Below, in pieces: positions 1 to 7,374 of a DNA stretch of 9,526 nucleotides. The position numbers were made by a program, and so were the translations under genes. The number at the start of each line of letters is the position of its first letter. Within the stretch, counting starts at the first letter, position 1. Origin of the DNA: an uncultured Prevotellaceae bacterium (lineage in GTDB: Bacteria > Bacteroidota > Bacteroidia > Bacteroidales > Bacteroidaceae); NCBI GenBank assembly GCA_946415695.1, contig CAMKTM010000087.1, positions 1-9,526 of the forward strand. The letters run 5' to 3'. The notes beneath the pieces were generated by a model. That model was given only the letters and a program-made list of their open reading frames with translations, ran no database searches and had not been told where the DNA came from.

Positions 1-1
1 C

Positions 2-1039
2 AGCAATGCAGACAAGAGCATGTACATCGGACGCGACCTGAAACTCGACGCAGACGACAGACTCTTCAACAGTGGCACCGGAAGCGTAACCTCGTTGGAA
101 TTCGGTGACTTGGTAACAACCATCAACCCCTACCTGTTCAAGGAATCAGACAAACTGTACAGCCTCACCATCGGCAAAGGTGTGAAGACGATTGGTACCC
201 AAGCCTTCTATAGCAGTGGCGATGATGCAGACACAGTAGGAGAGTTGAGTGTGACGATGGGCGAGAACGTAGAGACCATCGGCTCTAATGCCTTCGACGT
301 TTGCCCGAAGTTGTACAGCATCAACCTGCCTGCCACTTTGAAGACCATCGAGGGCTATGCCTTCTCGAGTACGGGTCTCGGGAGCATCACCATCCCCGCC
401 TCGGTGGATAGCATCGGCAAGCGTGCCTTTAGCTCTTGCGAAAGTCTGTCAAGCATTCGCATCGAGGACAGCACAAAACCCCTGAAGCTGTGGAGAGGCT
501 ATGACGGTACGTTCAACTTCAGCAATGCAGACAAGAGCATGTATATCGGACGCGACCTGAAGCTCGACGCAGACGATAGACTCTTCTCCAATGGCAACGG
601 AAACGTAACCGTGTTGGAATTCGGCGACCTGGTAACAACCATCAACCCCTACCTGTTCAAGGAATCAGACAAACTGTACAGCCTCGTCATCGGCAACGGT
701 GTGAAGACGATTGGTGCCCAAGCCTTCTATGGCAGTGGCGACGATGCAGACACCGTAGGAGAGTTGAGTGTGACGATGGGCGAGAACGTTGAGACCATTG
801 GCGTTTCTGCTTTCGACTATTGCGTAAAGATGACCAACATCAGCCTCCCTGCCACCCTGAAGACCATTGGCGAATGGGCATTCAGCATGTGCAGCAGCCT
901 GGACTCTATCAAGATTCCTGGCTCTGTGACCAGCATCGGCAAGGGAGCCTTCGGTAATACCCCCTTGACGGACATCACCTTCGAGGATGGCGACAAGCCT
1001 TGCAGCATCGTGCTTGGCTACGACGCTACTTTCCGTAAC
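2..1039 (+). repeat. Two tandem 519-bp (173-residue) LRR coding units, third unit diverged
   Basis: Unit 1 (2-520) and unit 2 (521-1039) both begin with codons for S-N-A-D-K-S-M-Y-I-G-R-D. A third, diverged start (P-Q-A-D-Y-T-L-Y-L-G-R-N) falls at 1040, exactly one more 519-bp period on. Roughly the first 270 bp of units 1 and 2 are nearly identical at DNA level, mostly with isolated substitutions. From about 290/810 onward the two copies differ much more. Repeats probably continue beyond the left edge. The period of 173 codons covers several LRRs, so this is duplication of a multi-LRR block rather than of single repeats. Confidence 0.9.
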
Positions 1040-2626
1040 CCACAGGCAGACTACACTCTCTACCTGGGCCGCAACCTCGCGTATGAGGGCAACAGCTGTC
1101 CTTTCCCAAATGCTACCGCTGTGACCATCGGGTCGAAAGTGACTTCGCTTGCCCCGAATATGCTAAACAACGATAAGCTGCTGTCAGTGCAAGTGCCTTG
1201 GCCGACACCTATCGCCATCCAAGAGAATGTCTTCAGCGGCACTACCTATAACAATGGTTGGCTCCTCGTTCCTGGCGGCACGAAGGCCAAGTATGCTGCT
1301 GCAACAGGCTGGAAGAACTTCCTCAACGTCGATACGTGGTCATTGCTCGTTACGCTGAACGTCTCTGGCCATGGCACCATCAGCACACCTTACGGCCGTG
1401 CAACCAGCGGCAACACCGTTCAGTACAACCAGCCGAAGGACGAGCCTATCGTCTATACGCTGACCGCCGACAACGGCTACAGACTGAGCAAGCTGACCGA
1501 CAACGGCACGGCTGTCAGCCCGCTGCCCACTCTCGGCACAGCACAGAGCCGCGAAATCGGCAGCACAGAGGAAAGCGTGACACTCTCCGCCACCTTCGTT
1601 CCCGTGAACTACACCATCACATACGACCTGGCAGGCGGCACAATGCCCAGTGGCGTTACCAACCCCTCGACCTATAACGCCGAGACGGCAACCTTCACCC
1701 TCAACAACCCGATACGCAACTACTACGACTTCGCAGGCTGGACAGGCACAGGCCTCACATCGCCCACGAAGACCGTCACCATCGCTAAGGGCAACGTGGG
1801 CAACCGTTCCTATAAAGCCACTTGGACACCGAAGACCTACACCGTGACCATCAGCGGAGCAGGAGTGACGGCAAGCAACTACTCGCCCAAGTACGGCGAG
1901 AGCGTGACCATCACCATCGCCGACGATCCCGACCGCACACTTGTCAAACTGACCGTCAACGGCACCGACGTCACCAATAAAGTCGTGGGTGGCAAATACA
2001 CCATCACGAACGTCAGCAGCAACATAGAGGTAGAGGCCACCTTCCGCTCCACCAAGGAGTTCATCACCATGACCGGCGAATACGCAGTCTTCAGCTGCCC
2101 GCAGGACCTCGACTTCAGCGGCAGCGACCTCCGCGCATACATTGCCTCCGGCTTCAACAAGAAGACCAACCAAGTCCTCCTGACACCCGTGACCGATGTT
2201 CCAGCAGGCACAGGCATCTTCCTCGTAGGCAATGCAGGCCAGACGTACAAGATACCTTACAGCACCACAAGCTCCATCTACATGAACTTCTTCCAGGCTA
2301 ATCTTCAGAAGAGCACCATCTCAGCCACCACTGGCAGCTACAGCAACTACACCTTCGGCGTGCAGGGCGGCGACCTGGGCTTCTATCCCATTAGCGGCAG
2401 CACAACCCTCCAGGCACAGACAGCCTACCTGCAACTGCCCAGCAGCTTCGTTTCAGCAGGCGTGAAGGTGAGCGTCGTCTTCGAGGATGACATCATCGAC
2501 GGCATAGAGGACTTCTATATCAACAACGATGGAGACGCCACAATCTACGACCTCTCCGGCCGTCGCCTCAACAAGGCAGGCCGTGGCATCAATATAGTTA
2601 ATGGTAAAAAGATTTTGGTCAAGTAG
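2..2626 (+). CDS. BspA-like leucine-rich-repeat surface protein (5'-truncated by window edge)
   Basis: The reading frame is open from base 2 (S-N-A-D-K-S before the Met at 20), and that stretch matches an internal repeat, so the true start lies left of the window. Counting from the Met at 20, residues 1 to about 437 are BspA/TpLRR-type LRR_5 repeats (patterns such as 'VKTIGTQAFYSS', 'LPATLKTIEGYAFSS'). Residues about 438-530 look like a divergent InlB B-repeat. About 530-605 is a Listeria-Bacteroides (Flg_new) repeat with 'ITYDLAGGTMPSG' and 'FAGWTG'. About 605-675 is another beta repeat. About 680-825 is a beta module ('GEYAVFSCPQDLDFSG') shared with the minus-strand neighbour. The last 40 residues hold 'ATIYDLSGRRL' and 'GINIVNGKKILVK', a Bacteroidetes C-terminal tail resembling type IX secretion sorting tails. 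Members of this family are typically surface-exposed adhesin-like proteins; the ligand here is unknown. The gene ends at TAG 2624-2626, just before a terminator. The domain calls are secure; the secretion route is inferred. Confidence 0.9.
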   Translation, partial: SNADKSMYIGRDLKLDADDRLFNSGTGSVTSLEFGDLVTTINPYLFKESDKLYSLTIGKGVKTIGTQAFYSSGDDADTVGELSVTMGENVETIGSNAFDVCPKLYSINLPATLKTIEGYAFSSTGLGSITIPASVDSIGKRAFSSCESLSSIRIEDSTKPLKLWRGYDGTFNFSNADKSMYIGRDLKLDADDRLFSNGNGNVTVLEFGDLVTTINPYLFKESDKLYSLVIGNGVKTIGAQAFYGSGDDADTVGELSVTMGENVETIGVSAFDYCVKMTNISLPATLKTIGEWAFSMCSSLDSIKIPGSVTSIGKGAFGNTPLTDITFEDGDKPCSIVLGYDATFRNPQADYTLYLGRNLAYEGNSCPFPNATAVTIGSKVTSLAPNMLNNDKLLSVQVPWPTPIAIQENVFSGTTYNNGWLLVPGGTKAKYAAATGWKNFLNVDTWSLLVTLNVSGHGTISTPYGRATSGNTVQYNQPKDEPIVYTLTADNGYRLSKLTDNGTAVSPLPTLGTAQSREIGSTEESVTLSATFVPVNYTITYDLAGGTMPSGVTNPSTYNAETATFTLNNPIRNYYDFAGWTGTGLTSPTKTVTIAKGNVGNRSYKATWTPKTYTVTISGAGVTASNYSPKYGESVTITIADDPDRTLVKLTVNGTDVTNKVVGGKYTITNVSSNIEVEATFRSTKEFITMTGEYAVFSCPQDLDFSGSDLRAYIASGFNKKTNQVLLTPVTDVPAGTGIFLVGNAGQTYKIPYSTTSSIYMNFFQANLQKSTISATTGSYSNYTFGVQGGDLGFYPISGSTTLQAQTAYLQLPSSFVSAGVKVSVVFEDDIIDGIEDFYINNDGDATIYDLSGRRLNKAGRGINIVNGKKILVK

Positions 2627-2658
2627 GTCGCCTCTAATCTTTTAAGATAGAGGAAAAG

Positions 2659-2699
2659 AAGCGCCCCGAGCCGTAACGGCTTGGGGCGCTTTCGTTTTT
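2659..2699 (+). terminator. Rho-independent terminator of the BspA-like gene
   Basis: A 15-bp stem (arms 2659-2673 and 2677-2691, with one G-T wobble) closes on a 3-nt TAA loop and is followed by TCGTTTTT. It starts 32 bp after the stop codon. The upstream A-rich run (AGGAAAAG) may give weaker terminator function in the opposite direction as well. Confidence 0.92.
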
Positions 2700-2795
2700 G
2701 TTCGTGTCCGCTAAGAAACGTGAGTGCGACGCTCCGCCTGCGCCTGAGGCAAACAGCAGAAGAGTCGTTCTGATGAGACATTTATACTTTCATCC

Positions 2796-2887
2796 CACAA
2801 CAAGTTCTTTGCTTCTACATGTACAAGCAATTGCACGTACATGTATAAGCAATTGCTTGTACATGTAGAAGCAAAGAACTTGCCGTG
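2796..2887. repeat. Large palindromic hairpin element, copy 1
   Basis: Two perfect 34-bp inverted arms (2801-2834 and 2849-2882) flank a 14-bp centre, and outer CAC/GTG triplets (2796-2798 and 2885-2887) pair beyond a 2-nt mismatch. Inside, palindromic octamers alternate at exact 11-bp steps: TACATGTA at 2816, GCAATTGC at 2827, TACATGTA at 2838, GCAATTGC at 2849, TACATGTA at 2860. Half-palindromes TTCTTTGC (2805) and GCAAAGAA (2871) occupy the two end slots. The 3-bp spacers vary. A second copy with a near-identical core lies at 7283-7374. No T-run follows on either strand, so it is not a standard terminator. It could be a REP/MITE-like element, a protein-binding array, or an mRNA-end stabiliser; the sequence alone does not decide. 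Confidence 0.93.
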
Positions 2888-3061
2888 CCATATCGTGCGA
2901 TTTGCTGTGCGGTGTTTGAATTCGTCGAACTCATGTCCCTTTGGGGACGTACCTGCTGCTCCTGCCAATCACATCAAGCCCTAAATGCCGATAATTAGGA
3001 GGGTGCAGGAGATGATGAAACATTTTCCCCGGACAGCAATATTTTTCATACGTTTATATAA

Positions 3062-3221
3062 TTAGGTTATTTATGTTTCGGGTGTTCTGTAAGCAGTCAC
3101 AGGGTACTGAAAATAATGCTTAACCATTATTTGCAGAATGCTTAACCATTATTTGCATGAATGTGTAAAAGCTTATATACATAGGTCTTCCGGAACATCC
3201 GAAACTTCAGTTAGGTTATTT
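3062..3221. repeat. Dispersed inverted repeat pair with flanking direct repeats
   Basis: GTTTCGGGTGTTCTGTAAG (3075-3093) is an imperfect inverted match to CTTCCGGAACATCCGAAAC (3187-3205), 16 of 19 positions by eye. TTAGGTTATTT occurs directly at 3062-3072 and again at 3211-3221, outside the inverted arms. The pair encloses the tandem 22-bp repeat. The roughly 93-bp gap makes it unlike a terminator. Function is unknown. Confidence 0.55.
3115..3158. repeat. Tandem 22-bp direct repeat
   Basis: Two adjacent 22-bp units (3115-3136 and 3137-3158) share AATGCTTAACCATTATTTGC and differ only in the last base (G or T). A partial third start (AATG) follows at 3160. The repeat lies in AT-rich DNA about 65 bp beyond the 3' end of the hydrolase gene. 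It could be a slippage product or a pair of binding sites. Confidence 0.85.
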
Positions 3222-3223
3222 TC

Positions 3224-6200
3224 TTATTTACTGAGAATCTTCTTTTTATCTATAATGTAAAGACCTTTTAGTAATGTACTGTTTACCATCTGACCGGCAA
3301 GGTTATAACATTTACGATTTGACGATTGACGGTTTATGATTTCGTCAATGGCGGTTGGGTCTTCGTTGTCGAAGATGAAGGTGAAGCTCTTCACGGAGTT
3401 GCTGCCAGCGTATTCAAGGTAAGCCTTGCCTGCAAAGATTGTCGTGCCGGAAGTGGCTTGGTAGAAGGCAACGCCGTCTGTACCATCAGCAAGAATATAC
3501 TGAGTGCCGTCTGCCACGACATCCGTAAAGGCAGGCTTCAGCAAGTTTCCAACGAGGGGAGCAGGAGCAGTTGAAGCAGTAGGCAAGATGTAAGCGCCAG
3601 CCTCGGCCTTTATCAGAACGGCCTCGCCTGCCGGAGCAGCAGCAATGGGGGTCAGGTGGACATGTCCTTCGACGGTGGACGCCGTTACGGCGAATGCCTC
3701 TACAGAGGAATTCTCGAAATCAATATCTTTCTCTGTCACATAAGTCGCATAGCCCACAGGAGAGACAACAACCTCACCCACGGCACGGAACACAGGATAG
3801 GCATCGCTCATCTTCCAGACCGTAGCAAAGTTCCAGCCAAGCGTCTCCTTATAGAACACAGCAGTAGTGGCATCAGCATCATTGCTGAACGTCGTACCGT
3901 TGCGCTCATCGTTTCCTGCCCAACTGCCGCCCGTAGCCTGCGTACTGCCAAGGGCATAGTTGTTATCAAACGTACACTGCGAAGCGCGGCTGCCCCAGTT
4001 GGCAATGCGCGAACGTGTGCCGCCAGCAATCGAAGTAGCCAGGCAGACGCAGTTCTTGACAACAACCGGACCGTCGCGGTCGTCGAGGCCCAATATCGCT
4101 GCCACGTTACCATACAGACTCTTGATGGTACCATCGAAGTAGCAGTTCTCAATGTCAACACCGCCATTGAACGATGCAGCCACGATGCCTGCTGCCTGGT
4201 GGGTGCGGGCTATGACATTAGTGCCAGTGACATAGCAGTTGCTTATGTTGATGCCTGCCGACGCCCGACCGGCAATGCCTGCAATGCGGTCGCCACCCTC
4301 AACGCGGGAATCCGAAACATAGCAGTTAGTGATGGTTCCTCCGTCGGCTATTCCCACCAGAACACCTGTATTGTCGGCACCATTGATGTTCGCTCCCTCG
4401 ATGCCAAGATTCTTAATCGTGGCATTCGTCGCAGAGTTGAACAGACCAAGACTGCTGGCAGACTGATTGTTCATCGTGAGGCCAGTGACAACATGCCCCT
4501 GGCCGTCGAAGGTGCCAGTGAAGTTGTTCACGCCGGCATAGCTCACACCGCTGAAATCTACATCGTTAGCCAAGACATAGTCACCGCTGGGATACACAGC
4601 AACCTTCGTGCTGAATTCCTCTGCAGAACGTATCGCAATAACGCCAGGAACCAGCGACAACGTGATACCCACTGGTTGCAGGTTCGCAGCACGGGCATAC
4701 ACCGTGACATCTTCAATGTTCGTTATCTCTACGCCATCTGCCAAAGTTACAACATTCCCATTGATGCTGACTTTGTCGGAAGATGTAGTGTAGGTCAATT
4801 GTGCACCACCCCCGGAAGTATAGTACCTCGACAGGTCAATCAGCTCGCCACTCTTAAGTGTAAGCACAGGGCGAAGCCCGGAGAGATAAACCAGAGCAGT
4901 GGATGCCACAGCTGCCTGCTGCCAGCCCAGCAAAGGATAGGTGCCCTCATGCCACTGCCATCCGTCTGCACCGAAAGTCCATGTCAGCCCGTCAGCATAG
5001 AAAGCCTGCTGATGCAGCTCCTCCTCGCTGGCATCGATGCCACGTTCTGCTTCAGTGCCTCGGGTGCTCGTTAGCGTGCTCAAAGCATAATTGTTCGTCA
5101 TCGTAGAATAACCGCTTCTGACACTTGCCACACGATACGTCTCAGGACATACCAGCTCGACAGCTGCCGAGAGACAGTTCTCAATAGTGAGCCCGTCGTT
5201 CGTGTCCTGCAGAGCAACAATGCCACTTGCTCGCTGACTTCCAACCTCAACCCTGCCGGCAAAATAACTGTTAGAGACCTTTCCGCCACCACCAGTCGTA
5301 GTTCCAACCAGACCTCCTCCCTGATAGGAAGAAGAATATACATTCGTCGCAGCGTAACAGTTGTTGATGAGCGATGGCTCACCCTTCCACGCCTCCAACT
5401 GACCTACAAAGGAGGCAACATGGTCATAGCCATTGATGGCACTATTTATAATGTAGCAGCCCTCAATCGTAGAGCCATGACACTGTCCTGCCAGCATTCC
5501 CACAGCCTGTCGGCCACTGACCGTAGATTCCTCAATGCCCAAGTTCTTTATGGTCGCGCCATAGAGGTGACGGAACAGACCTATGGCGTTGCTGCTGCTC
5601 TTGTCAATGTTGATGCCTCGCAGCACGTGTCCGCCACCGTCAAGGCTGCCGTAGAAACTCTCTGCAATGCCAGAACGGAGGTTTACGCCCGAGAGGTCAA
5701 TGTCGTTTGTAAGGATATAGTTGCCGTCGGGCTTGATAGCCAACAACTCTTCCGCCGTAGAGATTTCAATGGCCTCAGTGCTAGGTGTCGATTCGTAGCC
5801 CTCTATCTGCATGGCATTGATATAGTAGAATCGGTTGACATTCGTGTTCTCTTCGCCAGGGCTGACAGTCAGCAAGATTTGTCCGTTATCGTTCGGGCGA
5901 ACATTCTTGACTGTTATTGTGTTCGTGGAATTGCTCGCTGCATCAAGATAACCCGTATGAGTATATTTGCCAGTCAGCTTGTACGCCGTCTCGCGATTGT
6001 CACTGCTGCCATTCCTTGAACCGAAGAATGTAAAGTCGTATGCCAAGTTCTTGTTAAGATGACTGATGGCAAATCCGCCAGTGGGCTGTTGAGCCTGGTT
6101 GTCGAAGTTGCCCAACGCATAACCCCACAAGCAAGACTTCGATACATCCGACGGCATATCGAGGACCGTCGTCGTGGAAGAAGCACCGCTGGTGTTGGTT

Positions 6201-7246
6201 CCATTGAAATCATCGCTTAGCACCATAGCTATTTCCGTCGCACCCCCGCTTGCATCCTTCAGCGAAGCAATCATCTTATTGCCAGGCGTAATACTGTTCC
6301 ATGCCGGGGCCGATACAACAGAAGCACCAAAGTTCACCTTGACCACGTCGGAAGGTATGATGGCATTGTCGCCATCGTATCCTTCGTTAGACATGTCGGT
6401 CACACTGTTAGGATTGAGGATAGCATTGTGTGCGGCATTCTGCCCAATCGTTGCCATCAGGTTGTCGATGGAACTGGGATGATAGTTCTTGCCCACCGCA
6501 CTCAGTTCCGTGACGGCTTCAAGCCAAGTGCATGCTGCAATATAGCGGCCAATACCATAGTCCAGATGGTAACCGTCGCGATTCAAATTGTCGCCGAGAA
6601 TACTGGTGCGTGCATTCTGTATCGCAGTCCCGGAAGGAATCACGAAGGTCAGCTCGTCGTGATTAGCCACAGCCTGATTGACAGCGTTAACAATAGCATT
6701 GTACATCGTCATCTGGTTGTTGCCATAATTGGCAAAACCACCATGCGTGCTGTTCTGTGCATAAGCCCATGTCTGATGCATTCCCACCTTGACATTGGGA
6801 TTGGTGGTAAGCCCCAGCAGATAGTCGATGAGATTGCCGAGATAGGGTTCGTATGTGTCGGGGCGACCAGAGTCTTGGCTTACTTGTTGGAAAGTAACAA
6901 TGTCCCAAGGCTCATCGGTGATGATAGTGCTCAGAGCCTGCCCTGTCGTATTGGTGCGCGAGCCTTTGACAATCTTTCGGTATTCAAAGGTGTTGGTGTT
7001 GTTTTGTATGTCATTCCAATGGGAATTAAGTCCCTGTCCGCCCCGATAAGCATTGCCGATAACGAGTTCAAGTCCTTCCTCGGCAGCAAGATTATAGAGA
7101 TATTGCTCTACCGCATCTTCTGAAAAGCTATTGCCTATGGCCAACACACGCAAAGGTTCCGGCCTGTGGCCCGACAACATCCGGAGTGTGCAAGCACGCC
7201 AGCATTCTATATTGTTCGCTTCGTCAGCAGCTCGTTCGAGCAGCAT
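3224..7246 (-). CDS. SGNH/DUF4886-like hydrolase with two GLUG beta-helix blocks and a C-terminal surface-protein tail
   Basis: This is probably a surface or secreted carbohydrate esterase-like protein; its substrate is unknown. Counting from the in-frame ATG at 7180, an SGNH hydrolase domain spans about 10-250. It has 'VLAIGNSFS' (nucleophile Ser18) and 'NRDGYHLD' (Asp202 and His205 as candidate triad residues), and matches the DUF4886 pattern. Next come a beta-sandwich (about 265-440), a GLUG block (about 445-740), a short linker, a second GLUG block (about 830-1140), a beta module shared with the BspA-like neighbour, and a tail with 'CYNLAGQMV' and 'GLYIIDKKKILSK'. The start is uncertain. 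The frame is open to an ATG at 7444, but codons above about 7283 read through the hairpin. ATGs at 7351, 7246 and 7180 are alternatives; 7246 follows a GGAAAGAG purine run and is used here. None gives a clear signal peptide, which is odd for a protein with this architecture. The gene stands alone between pnp and the convergent BspA-like gene. Confidence 0.85.
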   Translation of the reverse strand: MLLERAADEANNIECWRACTLRMLSGHRPEPLRVLAIGNSFSEDAVEQYLYNLAAEEGLELVIGNAYRGGQGLNSHWNDIQNNTNTFEYRKIVKGSRTNTTGQALSTIITDEPWDIVTFQQVSQDSGRPDTYEPYLGNLIDYLLGLTTNPNVKVGMHQTWAYAQNSTHGGFANYGNNQMTMYNAIVNAVNQAVANHDELTFVIPSGTAIQNARTSILGDNLNRDGYHLDYGIGRYIAACTWLEAVTELSAVGKNYHPSSIDNLMATIGQNAAHNAILNPNSVTDMSNEGYDGDNAIIPSDVVKVNFGASVVSAPAWNSITPGNKMIASLKDASGGATEIAMVLSDDFNGTNTSGASSTTTVLDMPSDVSKSCLWGYALGNFDNQAQQPTGGFAISHLNKNLAYDFTFFGSRNGSSDNRETAYKLTGKYTHTGYLDAASNSTNTITVKNVRPNDNGQILLTVSPGEENTNVNRFYYINAMQIEGYESTPSTEAIEISTAEELLAIKPDGNYILTNDIDLSGVNLRSGIAESFYGSLDGGGHVLRGINIDKSSSNAIGLFRHLYGATIKNLGIEESTVSGRQAVGMLAGQCHGSTIEGCYIINSAINGYDHVASFVGQLEAWKGEPSLINNCYAATNVYSSSYQGGGLVGTTTGGGGKVSNSYFAGRVEVGSQRASGIVALQDTNDGLTIENCLSAAVELVCPETYRVASVRSGYSTMTNNYALSTLTSTRGTEAERGIDASEEELHQQAFYADGLTWTFGADGWQWHEGTYPLLGWQQAAVASTALVYLSGLRPVLTLKSGELIDLSRYYTSGGGAQLTYTTSSDKVSINGNVVTLADGVEITNIEDVTVYARAANLQPVGITLSLVPGVIAIRSAEEFSTKVAVYPSGDYVLANDVDFSGVSYAGVNNFTGTFDGQGHVVTGLTMNNQSASSLGLFNSATNATIKNLGIEGANINGADNTGVLVGIADGGTITNCYVSDSRVEGGDRIAGIAGRASAGINISNCYVTGTNVIARTHQAAGIVAASFNGGVDIENCYFDGTIKSLYGNVAAILGLDDRDGPVVVKNCVCLATSIAGGTRSRIANWGSRASQCTFDNNYALGSTQATGGSWAGNDERNGTTFSNDADATTAVFYKETLGWNFATVWKMSDAYPVFRAVGEVVVSPVGYATYVTEKDIDFENSSVEAFAVTASTVEGHVHLTPIAAAPAGEAVLIKAEAGAYILPTASTAPAPLVGNLLKPAFTDVVADGTQYILADGTDGVAFYQATSGTTIFAGKAYLEYAGSNSVKSFTFIFDNEDPTAIDEIINRQSSNRKCYNLAGQMVNSTLLKGLYIIDKKKILSK

Positions 7247-7282
7247 CTCTTTCCGCGGGCAACGAAGAATCGTGAGGTGTGG

Positions 7283-7374
7283 CACGGTGTGTTCTTTGCT
7301 TATACATGTACAAGCAATTGCACGTACATGTATAAGCAATTGCTTGTACATGTAGAAGCAAAGAACATGCTGTG
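7283..7374. repeat. Large palindromic hairpin element, copy 2
   Basis: The core arms (7291-7321 and 7336-7366, 31 bp each) pair with one mismatch, caused by A at 7302 where copy 1 has C. The 14-bp centre (7322-7335) is identical to copy 1 and in the same plus-strand orientation. The octamer ladder repeats exactly: TACATGTA at 7303, 7325 and 7347, GCAATTGC at 7314 and 7336, and end half-sites at 7292 and 7358. Outer CAC (7283-7285) and GTG (7372-7374) also pair. The core matches copy 1 at 75 of 76 positions. The outer flanks match copy 1 only as an inverted copy, e.g. GTGGGATGA here against TCATCCCAC at 2790-2798. It lies between the pnp terminator and the coding part of the hydrolase gene, so it falls in that gene's promoter or leader. 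Confidence 0.93.

Larger units (their letters stand above)
2700..3223. other. Convergent intergenic region, largely non-coding
   Basis: About 520 bp separate the BspA-like terminator from the stop codon of the minus-strand hydrolase gene. It holds hairpin copy 1, a moderately GC-rich stretch (about 2883-2990) with no convincing gene, and an AT-rich tract (about 3030-3223) with a tandem repeat and a dispersed repeat pair. One tiny plus-strand ORF (3012-3065, 17 codons, starting MMKHF) has an AGGAGGG purine run 8 nt upstream. It is too short to call a gene. No clear intrinsic terminator for the minus-strand gene is visible here. Confidence 0.6.

Noticed and set aside
1340..2173. Minus-strand ORF (277 codons) inside the BspA-like gene
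   Set aside because: Val/Ala/Gly/Cys-rich antisense shadow with no domain pattern; the plus-strand frame has clear InlB-like repeats.
2796..2887. Hairpin copy 1 as a rho-independent terminator or CRISPR-like repeat
   Set aside because: There is no T-run on either side, the pnp and BspA-like genes already have their own terminators, and there are no unique spacers between repeats as in a CRISPR array.
2935..2948. Small GTCCC/GGGAC hairpin with a 4-nt loop
   Set aside because: A 5-bp stem of this size is expected by chance and has no T-run or conserved context.
3656..5074. Long plus-strand ORF (472 codons) opposite the hydrolase gene
   Set aside because: It is antisense to a gene with clear domain matches, has no recognisable domain, and its composition mirrors the complementary frame.
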